Assembly (NCBI GenBank): GCA_012032065.1
Contig: JAAURV010000195.1
Span: forward strand, 1-6,334
DNA length: 6,334 nt
Direction of reading: 5' to 3'
Source of the DNA: Hyphomicrobiales bacterium
GTDB taxonomy: Bacteria > Pseudomonadota > Alphaproteobacteria > Rhizobiales > Aestuariivirgaceae
Made by a program: the position numbers and the translations under genes. A model generated the notes under the pieces. It was not told where the DNA came from, ran no database searches, and worked only from the letters and a program-made list of their open reading frames with translations. Positions 1-5,879 of this stretch are shown in pieces; position 1 is the stretch's first letter, and every line of letters begins with the position of its first letter.

Positions 1-19
1 GGATACCGGGACCACGCGA

Positions 20-78
20 CTTACCGGCCCCGCTCGGGGCGGAAACACGCCAACATTGCTCAAGGAGAATGTTTCATG
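20..78 (+). promoter_or_regulatory. ROSE-like RNA thermometer in the Hsp20 leader
   Basis: The leader can fold into two hairpins. The first pairs GCCCC (27-31) with GGGGC (36-40). The second pairs AACATT (52-57, giving AACAUU) with AATGTT (68-73), just before the start codon. Inside the second, the motif UUGCU (56-60) faces the Shine-Dalgarno AAGGAG (62-67), with G58 opposite G67. ROSE elements of rhizobial small heat-shock genes are known for a U(U/C)GCU motif that masks the SD through an imperfect helix and melts on heating. The arrangement here fits closely. The leader probably starts left of the window, so the promoter (expected to be RpoH-type) and any further 5' hairpins are not visible. 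Recognition is by motif and hand folding only. Confidence 0.75.
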
Positions 79-528
79 TTCGACCTCACCCCACTCTATC
101 GTTCCTCGATCGGCTTTGACCGCCTTGGCCGCCTTCTTGACGAAGCCGCTGGCCTCGAGGCTCCCGCTTATCCGCCCTACAACATCGAGCGCCTTGGCGA
201 GCACGAGTACCGCATCACCATGGCGGTCGCGGGCTTCGCGCCTGTCGACATCGCTCTTGAGGTAAAGGGCAATGCCCTCAATGTCTCCGGCAAGAAGGCT
301 GAGAAGACCGATGGCAAGTTCGAGTTCCTACATCAGGGAATCGCGTCCCGCGCCTTCGAGCGCCGCTTCCAGCTTGCCGATCACGTCGAAGTAACTGGCG
401 CCGAGATGGACAACGGCCTGCTCCACATCGCGCTCAAGCGCGAAATTCCCGAAGCCTTGAAGCCCCGGATGATTGCCGTGAAACCGGCGGGCGCCGCGAA
501 GGTGATCGAGACCAAGCAGGCCGCATAA
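76..528 (+). CDS. hsp20: Hsp20 family small heat-shock protein
   Basis: A 150-residue small heat-shock protein: a cytoplasmic, ATP-independent holdase that binds unfolding proteins and hands them to the DnaK/ClpB system. The N-terminus (MFDLTPLYRSSIGFDRL) is typical of bacterial IbpA-type proteins. The alpha-crystallin domain spans roughly residues 35-128, with YRITMAVAGF near its start and the GLLHIALKREIPEALKPR block at its end. A short tail with an I-x-V type motif (MIAV) follows; in this family that motif links dimers into oligomers. Length is normal for the family. The ATG at 76 is preceded by AAGGAG at 62-67. A longer-looking start at 56 is in another frame and is not used. Control is probably by heat through the leader hairpin. 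The gene stands alone, with a terminator after it. Confidence 0.95.
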   Translation: MFDLTPLYRSSIGFDRLGRLLDEAAGLEAPAYPPYNIERLGEHEYRITMAVAGFAPVDIALEVKGNALNVSGKKAEKTDGKFEFLHQGIASRAFERRFQLADHVEVTGAEMDNGLLHIALKREIPEALKPRMIAVKPAGAAKVIETKQAA

Positions 529-551
529 TCAGGCGACTCAAATCCATTCTG

Positions 552-584
552 CAATGCCGTCCCGTTAGGGGCGGCATTGTTCTC
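552..584 (+). terminator. Intrinsic terminator after hsp20
   Basis: CAATGCCG (552-559) pairs with CGGCATTG (572-579). The helix continues inward through a T-G pair and three C-G pairs to a GTTA loop (564-567), giving about 12 base pairs. A short pyrimidine run (TTCTC) follows, a weak U-tract. It lies 21 bases after the Hsp20 stop and between convergent genes, so it may also stop transcripts from the opposite strand. The helix is unambiguous; termination strength is inferred. Confidence 0.75.
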
Positions 585-628
585 ATGAACGCCTACAGGC
601 CTGGCGGAGCGCTTTTACTCGTTCGGCC

Positions 629-1045
629 CTACCAGCCCTTCGGGTTGCAGACGGCGGTCGCGTAGAGGACGTTGGTGATCGTGACACCCGGGAGGGTATC
701 CGAGTTCACCCTGGCGCCGAGGAACGACAACACCTTGGCCTTGAGGTTGGCGATGGTCCTGGGATTGTCGATAACCTTGATGTCGAGCGGCACGCCGCGC
801 GGAATCGCGTTCAGCGCGGGCTGATCAGCCGCGTTCACTGCCTGGATCTGGAAATTGGGGGTCAGCACGAAGACGATCTTGTCGAAGTGATAGATGCCCG
901 GCACCGTGAGAGTTGTGGGGCATTGTATGAGCGCGGCCCTTCCGGCGCCGTCCACGGGGGGCACGGCTGCCGAAACTTGTTGGGGAAGGAATGCCGCAAT
1001 GGCCACGGCTGCAGCGGCGAGTGGTGGAACCAGCACGTTTCTCAT
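629..1045 (-). CDS. Small exported protein of unknown function
   Basis: I do not recognise the family. The 138-residue product begins MRNVLVPPLAAAAVAIAAF, a basic N-terminus and hydrophobic stretch that form a clear Sec signal peptide, with likely cleavage after VSA (residue 26). The mature part is about 112 residues, has no further membrane segment, and contains just two cysteines (about 42 and 133), near its two ends. That suggests one disulfide in the periplasm or outside the cell. The middle is rich in short hydrophobic beta-like strands. The ATG at 1045 is preceded by AGGAG (1054-1058, reverse strand) at normal spacing, which supports this start and real translation. It is monocistronic, convergent with hsp20, and a CRP-type palindrome lies about 60-80 bases upstream of its start. 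Confidence 0.75.
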   Translation of the reverse strand: MRNVLVPPLAAAAVAIAAFLPQQVSAAVPPVDGAGRAALIQCPTTLTVPGIYHFDKIVFVLTPNFQIQAVNAADQPALNAIPRGVPLDIKVIDNPRTIANLKAKVLSFLGARVNSDTLPGVTITNVLYATAVCNPKGW

Positions 1046-1104
1046 CGCACTATCTCCTATGCTATGCCCCCGCTTACGCTACGGTAGCACAATCCGCCCA
1101 CAAA

Positions 1105-1126
1105 AACTGTGATGTGAATCACAGTT
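1105..1126. promoter_or_regulatory. CRP/FNR-family operator palindrome
   Basis: A perfect inverted repeat: AACTGTGAT (1105-1113) and ATCACAGTT (1118-1126) around a 4-base spacer. It contains the exact CRP consensus halves TGTGA and TCACA at a 6-base spacing (1108-1112 and 1119-1123). It differs from the FNR/FixK half-site TTGAT at the first base of each half, so a cAMP-type CRP homologue fits better. Its centre (about 1115.5) is 70 bases upstream of the exported-protein start at 1045 and about 230 bases upstream of the DUF1326 start. The exported-protein gene is therefore the likelier target. It could instead form a 9-bp RNA hairpin, but no T-run follows on either strand. Confidence 0.65.
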
Positions 1127-1269
1127 GGCGCCCACGCTGCTAGCGCGCTTTCCCTTCGACATGGAATCATGCCGCCGAAAAGGAAGCGCGCCACTTCAAT
1201 AAATTGGAACATGTCCGTACCGCCAAACCGCACGCAGCCAAGCTTGTATGCTCGTCAGCTCGCCTCACC

Positions 1270-1298
1270 TTTCTCGGCGCCGGATAAGATGTTATGAT
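1270..1298 (+). promoter_or_regulatory. Possible promoter for the DUF1326-DUF2182 operon
   Basis: TATGAT (1293-1298) matches five of six bases of a -10 box. TTTCTC (1270-1275), 17 bases upstream, is a poor -35 box. It lies in the only AT-rich patch before the operon, about 50 bases upstream of the chosen start codon. The poor -35 would suit an activator-dependent or alternative sigma promoter, but this is weak evidence. Confidence 0.3.
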
Positions 1299-1346
1299 CT
1301 CATTTATGCCGGTGGGCGGATTTCTTCTATCAGCGAGGAAACGACG

Positions 1347-1982
1347 ATGGCGATGACAGAATGGATGCTCCGGGGTCCGGAGATCGCGACTTGTAATTGC
1401 GCCTACGGGTGCCCCTGCCAATTCAACGCACTGCCCACATATGGCGACTGCCGCGCAGCTGTTGGCATGCACATCGAGAAGGGCCACCACGGCAAGGTGA
1501 ATCTCGACGGCCTCAACTGGGCCGGCGCCTTTGCCTGGCCTGGCGCCATCCACATGGGGCATGGCGAAGTTCAGCCGATCATCGACGAGCGCGCCACGCC
1601 CGAGCAGCGCGAAGCTCTTCTCACGATACTTTCGGGACAGGACAGCGAACCCGGCGCCACTTACTTCCAGGTCTTCGCCTCGACGATCGAGAAGATGCAT
1701 CCTCCGGTGTTCAAGAAGATCGACTTCAAATCCGACATGAAGAGCTGTGACGGACATATATCCGTGGACGGAATGCTTGAAGTCTCGACCACGGCGATCC
1801 GCAACCCGATGTCCGGAAATGCGCATCACCCGAAGGTTGCTCTCCGCGCCGGCTTCGAATTTGCCGAGGCCGAATTCGCCAGCGGCTCGTCCAAATCGCC
1901 CGGGCCGGTCAAACTGGAAAACGAGAACTGCCACGCCCATCTGGCGATGATCCATATTACCGGAAAGGGTGTCGTGCGTTGA
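1347..1982 (+). CDS. DUF1326 domain protein, Cys/His-rich
   Basis: A 211-residue soluble protein recognised as DUF1326 by the N-terminal cysteine cluster CNCAYGCPCQF (Cys16, 18, 22, 24), followed by GDC (Cys35). Further likely ligand residues are Cys134 in SCDGH and the C-terminal CHAHLAMIH (Cys195, His196, His198, His203). No signal peptide or membrane segment is seen, so it is probably cytoplasmic. The biochemical role of the family is not firmly known; it commonly pairs with DUF2182 membrane proteins, as here. The CxCx3CxC cluster suggests binding of a soft metal such as copper (inference). I chose the ATG at 1347 because GAGGAAA (1335-1341) sits just upstream and homology begins there. 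The frame is open to 1248, but those residues look non-coding. Its stop overlaps the next start (TTGA). Confidence 0.88.
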   Translation: MAMTEWMLRGPEIATCNCAYGCPCQFNALPTYGDCRAAVGMHIEKGHHGKVNLDGLNWAGAFAWPGAIHMGHGEVQPIIDERATPEQREALLTILSGQDSEPGATYFQVFASTIEKMHPPVFKKIDFKSDMKSCDGHISVDGMLEVSTTAIRNPMSGNAHHPKVALRAGFEFAEAEFASGSSKSPGPVKLENENCHAHLAMIHITGKGVVR

Positions 1983-2758
1983 TCCTTGCGGGCGGCCGAT
2001 CCCCCCGCTCGCTCACTGAAAGCGCCGCCGAGCACGAGCGTTGGATCGTTTTGTCCTCGCTTGCCTTCGTTACCGCGCTTGGTTTGTATCTGACCTTTGC
2101 CAGCGGCGATCGTCTGATGATGACGGATGCGACCGCCTGGCCCGCCGGTTATGCGGCGCTGCTCTTCGTCATGTGGTGGTCGATGATGCTGGCAATGATG
2201 CTGCCATCGGCGGCGGCGGCCATACTCATCTATGCCGGCATCCGGCGAAACTTCTCCGCCAAGGGCCAATGGCAGCCGCCGCTTCTCGTGTTCGTATCCG
2301 GCTACGCCGCGATCTGGACCGTTTTCAGCGCCGCCGCGGTTGCGCTGCAGACACTGGTGCGCGATGTGATCCCGATGACCGGCATGATGGCGCTGACCAG
2401 CGCCAGGCTGGGAGGCGTGCTGCTGCTGGCCGCCGGCTTCTACCAGCTCACGCCGCTCAAGAACGCCTGCCTCCGCCGCTGCCAGTCGCCGCTGTTCTAT
2501 TTCGCGCGCAACTGGCAAAAAGGCGCTGCGGGAGCCCTGCGCATGGGTCTTGCCCATGGTTTCTATTGTCTCGGCTGCTGCTGGGTCTTGATGGGTTTGC
2601 TGTTCTACGGCGGGGTAATGGAACTGCGCTGGATCGTGGGGCTCGCCCTCTATGTCGCGGCTGAAAAACTGATCCCGGCAAGCTGGCGGATCAGCGGGTT
2701 CACCGGCGCGGCGCTGATCGTCTGGGGTCTGTGGGTGTTGGCGCGCACGCTCTGGTGA
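1979..2758 (+). CDS. DUF2182 integral membrane protein (predicted metal binding)
   Basis: A 259-residue polytopic membrane protein of the DUF2182 family, with about six to seven membrane segments (roughly 22-41, 57-87, 101-124, 141-156, 197-214, 215-234, 240-257). Diagnostic blocks are MWWSMMLAMMLP (65-76), QLTPLKNACLRRCQSP (156-171), HGFYCLGCCW (193-202) and AEKLIP (228-233). Methionines and five cysteines (164, 168, 197, 200, 201) in or near membrane segments suggest copper binding. The family is often described as a predicted metal-binding membrane protein and, from memory, includes PpoB2 of Marinomonas, linked to copper delivery to a tyrosinase. The start is the TTG at 1979, which overlaps the upstream TGA; the first in-frame ATG (residue 47) would remove the first membrane helix. 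Overlap and family pairing indicate that the two proteins act together. Confidence 0.88.
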   Translation: MILAGGRSPRSLTESAAEHERWIVLSSLAFVTALGLYLTFASGDRLMMTDATAWPAGYAALLFVMWWSMMLAMMLPSAAAAILIYAGIRRNFSAKGQWQPPLLVFVSGYAAIWTVFSAAAVALQTLVRDVIPMTGMMALTSARLGGVLLLAAGFYQLTPLKNACLRRCQSPLFYFARNWQKGAAGALRMGLAHGFYCLGCCWVLMGLLFYGGVMELRWIVGLALYVAAEKLIPASWRISGFTGAALIVWGLWVLARTLW

Positions 2759-2784
2759 GTATCCGGAATTGCGCGATGCGGCGC

Positions 2785-2813
2785 TTTACAATGCGTTTTA
2801 CCAAGCGTAGCCT
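2785..2813 (+). promoter_or_regulatory. Possible promoter for the CHRD gene
   Basis: TTTACA (2785-2790) matches a -35 box at five of six bases. TAGCCT (2808-2813) follows at the ideal 17-base spacing but matches only three bases of a -10 box. It lies in the 95-base gap after the DUF2182 gene. Read-through from the upstream operon is an equally good explanation, since no terminator hairpin is evident in the gap. Confidence 0.3.
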
Positions 2814-2853
2814 TTTACCTGAGGGGGCGTTCTTTCCTACCAAGGAGGTCCCG

Positions 2854-3284
2854 ATGTCCAAGCTGCGTGTTTTGTGTGCCGCTGCTGTTCTTGCCTGCAG
2901 CGCGAATTTTGCAAGTGCCGGCGAAGATACCCGCGTTTATGTCGCCCATCTGTTGGGCGGCCATGAACTTCCTGTGGCGGGCGATCCCAATGCCTTTGGT
3001 GTAGCCACCCTGGTGATCACCTTGCCGGCACAGGTTTGCTATTCCATCGTTTTGAGAAGTCCCGTGGCGGCGACCGCGGCTCATGTTCACGCAGGCGGCG
3101 GCGGCAGGCGGGCGGCATTGTTTTTGCCCTGCCGGTGAACGCGGCGATCCCGAACCGGGTCGCGAACTGCATTGCCGCACCGGCGGCCGCGCTCACGGCA
3201 ATCCGCAACAACCCGTCGCAATTCTATGTGAACGTGCACAATGTGCCGTTCCCCGGCGGCGCGGCGCGGGGGCAGCTTCAGTGA
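2854..3284 (+). pseudogene. Exported CHRD-domain protein, frameshifted
   Basis: Two reading frames together encode one CHRD-domain protein. The first starts at the ATG at 2854 behind a very strong SD (AAGGAGGT, 2842-2849). It gives a Sec signal peptide (cleavage likely after ASA, residue 22) and the CHRD first half, including VAHLLGGHELP and ATAAHVHAG, then runs out of family sequence in a GGC repeat (3094-3105) and stops at 3138. The other frame carries the second half: GGIVFALPVN, a conserved Cys, and NNPSQFYVNVHNVPFPGGAARGQLQ, with TGA at 3282. One added base at about 3104-3105 joins them into about 143 residues, the family's normal size. CHRD domains are beta-rich extracellular modules of uncertain function, first noted in chordin. 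The break may be a real slippage mutation or a sequencing error; both halves are otherwise intact, so the lesion is recent or artefactual. A lipobox-like VLAC is less convincing than ordinary cleavage. Confidence 0.85.
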
Positions 3285-3301
3285 CATGAGGCGATGACGA
3301 A

Positions 3302-3331
3302 GCCACTGCGAGGCGCATGGCTCGCGGTGGC
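3302..3331. terminator. Bidirectional terminator hairpin between convergent genes
   Basis: GCCACTGCGAG (3302-3312) pairs with CTCGCGGTGGC (3321-3331), an 11-bp helix with one T-G pair and an 8-base loop. It occupies the short gap between the CHRD gene stop (3284) and the dehydratase stop (3338), both of which read toward it. The forward side is followed by CTTGCATTATT and the reverse side by TGGCTTCGTC, so the T-tracts are poor. The position is right for termination in both directions. Confidence 0.6.
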
Positions 3332-3337
3332 CTTGCA

Positions 3338-4333
3338 TTATTGCGGTCCGTTCTTCCGCTTGAGAATCTTTATCAGTTTGTCCGGATCGATGCGCCCGCC
3401 GCAGATCAGGATGGCAACAGTCTTTCCATTGACGGCCTGCGGCTCCTTGGCGGCGATCCGAAGGAACGCAGCAACGGCCACGCCGGCCGCACCTTCGATG
3501 ACCATGTTCTCGTAAGCCAGGAAATCGCAAACGGCCTTCGCGATCTCCACCTCTCCGGCCGCCGGCCAGTCATCGACTAGCGCGGCGCAGAGTGGGATGG
3601 TGATCGCGCCCGGCTGAACCGAACCCGCGGTCCCATCCGAGAGAGTGTCTTTGGCGTCTTCGTGGACTACGGCATGACCGGCTCGCGCCGACAGCAGCAT
3701 CGAGTGATCGTTCTCGGGCGAAGCGCCGATGATTCTCACCTGAGGGTTCACGGCTTTCAGGTAGCCCGCGACACCGGACGTCAGCCCACCGCCACCCACC
3801 GCAATAACGGTCATCGCCACATCGGGAGCGGCCCGCGAGATTTCTGCGCCAATCGTTCCCTGTCCCGCGATGACCGCCGGATCGTCGTAAGGAGAGACAT
3901 AGGTGAGCCCCGAAGTCTTGGCGAATTCGATCGCTGCCGCTTCGCAAAGACCGGAGTCGGTTCCCTGTTGGCGCACCTCCGCGCCAAAGGCCTTCATCGC
4001 TTCGAGCTTCACCCGCGGTGTTGTTTCCGGCACGAACACCACGCACGAACCGCCCAGCCGCGCCATGATGGCCGCGACCGCCGTGCCGTGATTGCCGGAA
4101 GAGGCGGTGACCACGCCACGCTTCCGCTCGGAGCCGGTCAGTTGAAGAATCTTGTTGGCGGCGCCGCGCGCCTTGAAGGAACCGGTAAGCTGCACATTTT
4201 CCAGTTTGCACAGCACATTGGCGCCAGTCAGCCGCGACAAGTAAAAGGAATGCCGCAGCGGCGTGGCGACCACGTGAGGACGGATGCGCTGCTCGGCTTC
4301 CACTACGGCGTCGTGAATGTCCGATGCCTTCAT
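3338..4333 (-). CDS. PLP-dependent threonine/serine dehydratase
   Basis: A 331-residue fold-type II PLP enzyme of the threonine dehydratase / serine racemase group. It likely deaminates threonine to 2-oxobutyrate (and serine to pyruvate) in the cytoplasm. Visible landmarks are GSFKARGA with the Schiff-base Lys54, the substrate loop SSGNHG (78-83), the phosphate-binding GGGGL (180-184), and CGGRID (311-316) near the cofactor ring nitrogen; relatives usually have SGGN or CGGN here, so the Arg is a variation. It ends there without ACT domains, so it has catabolic TdcB-type length rather than feedback-regulated biosynthetic IlvA length. Racemase activity cannot be excluded. The ATG at 4333 overlaps the aldolase TGA by four bases (ATGA), and the SD is weak, so coupled translation is likely. 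The frame is open upstream to 4630, but that part overlaps the aldolase and is not homologous. Confidence 0.92.
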   Translation of the reverse strand: MKASDIHDAVVEAEQRIRPHVVATPLRHSFYLSRLTGANVLCKLENVQLTGSFKARGAANKILQLTGSERKRGVVTASSGNHGTAVAAIMARLGGSCVVFVPETTPRVKLEAMKAFGAEVRQQGTDSGLCEAAAIEFAKTSGLTYVSPYDDPAVIAGQGTIGAEISRAAPDVAMTVIAVGGGGLTSGVAGYLKAVNPQVRIIGASPENDHSMLLSARAGHAVVHEDAKDTLSDGTAGSVQPGAITIPLCAALVDDWPAAGEVEIAKAVCDFLAYENMVIEGAAGVAVAAFLRIAAKEPQAVNGKTVAILICGGRIDPDKLIKILKRKNGPQ

Positions 4334-5385
4334 GGCTGGGTCTCGCTCACCAAAGCAACGAAGCGCTCGATATCGGCCTCGGGCGTGGAGAAGGATGTCA
4401 CCATCCGCACCGCGGCTTCCTCTTCCTGGCATCTTTCGATCAGACCAGGTGGCCGCCGCGCCGCGATGCGGACCCCTGCCGCCACCAGCTTCCCGAATAG
4501 CGATCGTGGCATGATGGCCCATATGATGTTGGCTTCCACCGGCAACGGTATGCGGATCGCCGGATTGGCTGACAAACCTTTCGCAAGCCGTGCCGCCAGT
4601 TTGTTGGCGTTTCGCGCCATGCCGAGCCACAGCCCATCGGCGAGATAGGCCAGCATCTGAGCCGCCAGATACCGGCTCTTGGAGACAAGCTGGCCGCCGC
4701 GCATGCGCCGGTATTCGAACTCCTCGGCCAGTTTCAAATCGAAGAAGATGACGGCCTCGAGCATCATGGCGCCGTTCTTGGTGCCGCCGAAGGAAAGCAC
4801 GTCGACTCCAGACTTCCAGGTGAGTTCGGCGGGCGTTGCGCCCGAGGCCGCCAGCGCATTGGCGAAGCGCGCGCCGTCCATGTGCAGTTTCATGCCGCGT
4901 TCGCGCCCGAATGCCGAAAGCGCTGCGATCTCGCCGGGCCGATAGACGGTGCCGAGTTCCGTTGCGTTGGTGATCGAAATACCCTTTGGTTTCGGATCGT
5001 GCTCTGCCTTCACGAAGCTTCGCAGAGCATGGCCGATGGAAGCAGGCGTAACCTTTCCGTCACCGCCAGAAAGACCCAGTATCTTGGCGCCGCCGGTGAA
5101 GAATTCCGGGCTGTTGCATTCGTCTTCGAACACGTGCGCACCGCAATGGGCAAATACTGCGCCATAGCCAGGCGCAATCGCCGAGAGCGCCAGGCCGTTC
5201 GCCGCCGTACCGGTCGTCACGAGAAAGGCTTTCACATCCTTTTCGAAGACTCTCGAAAGCTCTTCTTGCGCGCGTTTCGTGAGATCGTCGTATCCGTAAG
5301 ATGCCGCCGTGCCCGCGTTGGCATCGCTCAAGGCCTGGAGAATTGCGGGGTGAACGCCGTAGACGTTGTCGGAAGCAAAATTCAT
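4330..5385 (-). CDS. ltaE: Low-specificity L-threonine aldolase
   Basis: A 351-residue fold-type I PLP enzyme that splits threonine or allo-threonine into glycine and acetaldehyde. The N-terminal MNFASDNVYGVHP and SYGYDDLTKRAQEELSRVF are family hallmarks. TGTAAN (59-63 region) binds the cofactor phosphate, His84 should stack on the ring, DGARFANAL places Asp170 and Arg173, and SFGGTKNG gives the Schiff-base Lys203. Length is normal. The ATG at 5385 matches the family start and has AGGAA upstream (5396-5400, reverse strand). The frame stays open to 5829, but that extension is antisense-like shadow of the DoxX gene. The SD lies in one arm of a potential hairpin (5391-5411). It is 59 bases downstream of the DoxX gene and overlaps the dehydratase, so threonine/serine breakdown seems to be its shared task. 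Confidence 0.93.
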   Translation of the reverse strand: MNFASDNVYGVHPAILQALSDANAGTAASYGYDDLTKRAQEELSRVFEKDVKAFLVTTGTAANGLALSAIAPGYGAVFAHCGAHVFEDECNSPEFFTGGAKILGLSGGDGKVTPASIGHALRSFVKAEHDPKPKGISITNATELGTVYRPGEIAALSAFGRERGMKLHMDGARFANALAASGATPAELTWKSGVDVLSFGGTKNGAMMLEAVIFFDLKLAEEFEYRRMRGGQLVSKSRYLAAQMLAYLADGLWLGMARNANKLAARLAKGLSANPAIRIPLPVEANIIWAIMPRSLFGKLVAAGVRIAARRPPGLIERCQEEEAAVRMVTSFSTPEADIERFVALVSETQP

Positions 5386-5390
5386 GGTGG

Positions 5391-5411
5391 GGGAGTTCCT
5401 TGGAAGCTCCC
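5391..5411 (-). promoter_or_regulatory. Hairpin over the threonine aldolase ribosome binding site
   Basis: On the forward strand GGGAG (5391-5395) and TTCC (5396-5399) face GGAA (5402-5405) and CTCCC (5407-5411), with one bulged G (5406). In the reverse-strand transcript the aldolase SD AGGAA (5400-5396) falls in the 3' arm and could be masked. The loop is very tight unless the innermost pair opens. No T-run follows on the reverse strand, so it is not a good terminator of the upstream genes. Function is inferred. Confidence 0.3.
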
Positions 5412-5444
5412 TCTCTAGCCTGCCTTCGGTTGCGCGGCAAACCT

Positions 5445-5879
5445 TTAGCGGCGCGACAGCCAGTGATCGAGCGAGACCATTCCCGGGCCGAACTTGATGA
5501 GCATCAAGAGGATCGCTGCCCAACTCGCATGCAGCGCATAGGCGTTGGGATAGACGAAGAACTGGATCACGGCAGTCATCGCCAGCAAACCAAGCGCGGA
5601 AAAGCGCGTGGCGAGGCCGAGGATCAGCAGAACCGGAAGCACGTGTTCCGCGATCTGCGCCATCAGTGCCGAAAGCTCCGGCGGCAGAAGCGGAACCTTG
5701 TATTCTTCCTGAAAAAGGAACGCGGTCTTGTCGTTGACGGTGAAGATGTTCCAGCCGTCGACTTTCGTGCGGCCGGATTTCCAGAACACGGCCGCGATCG
5801 CGAAGCGGCCCAAAAGCGCCACAAGCCAATAGGGCGTCCGTTCAAACAAGCGGATGAGCGAGGCGATCAGGTTTTTCAT
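5445..5879 (-). CDS. DoxX family membrane protein (bufferin-operon type)
   Basis: A 144-residue integral inner-membrane protein of the DoxX family with four predicted helices (about 17-34, 71-90, 94-110, 117-133). Family landmarks are RFAIAAVFWKSGRTKVDGW, EHVLPVLLILGLATRF and FVYPNAYALHASWAAILLMLIKFGPGMVSLDHW; the last is characteristic of the DoxX proteins that follow DUF692-DUF2063 genes. Its role there is not settled; a redox or electron-transfer function has been suggested for DoxX proteins in general. The ATG at 5879 overlaps the upstream TGA by four bases (ATGA) and has only a weak SD, so translation is probably coupled to the DUF2063 gene. It is the second gene of the group entering from the right edge. 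Confidence 0.9.
   Translation of the reverse strand: MKNLIASLIRLFERTPYWLVALLGRFAIAAVFWKSGRTKVDGWNIFTVNDKTAFLFQEEYKVPLLPPELSALMAQIAEHVLPVLLILGLATRFSALGLLAMTAVIQFFVYPNAYALHASWAAILLMLIKFGPGMVSLDHWLSRR

Larger units (their letters stand above)
1046..1346. other. Divergent intergenic region, about 300 bases
   Basis: This gap separates the exported-protein gene (-) from the DUF1326 gene (+). It holds the CRP-type palindrome at 1105-1126, a small inverted repeat GCTAC-G-GTAGC at 1078-1088 between that palindrome and the minus-strand start, and an AT-richer stretch near 1281-1310 with a promoter candidate. I see no convincing coding frame: an in-frame extension of the DUF1326 protein back to 1248 has no recognisable conserved sequence. 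Confidence 0.6.

Noticed and set aside
1105..1126. The palindrome as an FNR/FixK box or as a terminator
   Set aside because: The halves read GTGAT/ATCAC rather than TTGAT/ATCAA, and no T-run follows the repeat on either strand.
1167..1955. A 262-codon reverse frame opposite the DUF1326 gene
   Set aside because: Antisense to a clear family protein; its composition (many Arg, His, Gly) and lack of motifs mark it as a shadow.
1826..2557. A 243-codon reverse frame opposite DUF1326/DUF2182
   Set aside because: Antisense shadow rich in Arg, Gln and His; the forward genes have strong motif support and coupled starts.
3091..3138. Programmed -1 frameshifting in the CHRD gene
   Set aside because: No slippery heptamer of the X-XXY-YYZ kind is seen at the break and CHRD proteins are not known to use recoding; a slippage mutation or base-calling error is simpler.
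4334..4630. A 99-residue N-terminal extension of the dehydratase
   Set aside because: It would overlap the aldolase gene by about 300 bases in another frame. Family homology starts at the ATG at 4333, which overlaps the aldolase stop in the usual ATGA fashion.
3662..4648. A 328-codon forward frame opposite the dehydratase and aldolase genes
   Set aside because: It lies fully antisense to two well-supported enzymes, has low-complexity Arg/His-rich composition typical of GC-rich shadow frames, and no SD or family motif.
5386..5829. A 148-residue N-terminal extension of the threonine aldolase
   Set aside because: It overlaps the DoxX gene out of frame, has no recognisable domain, and the family N-terminus MNFASDN begins at 5385 with an SD.
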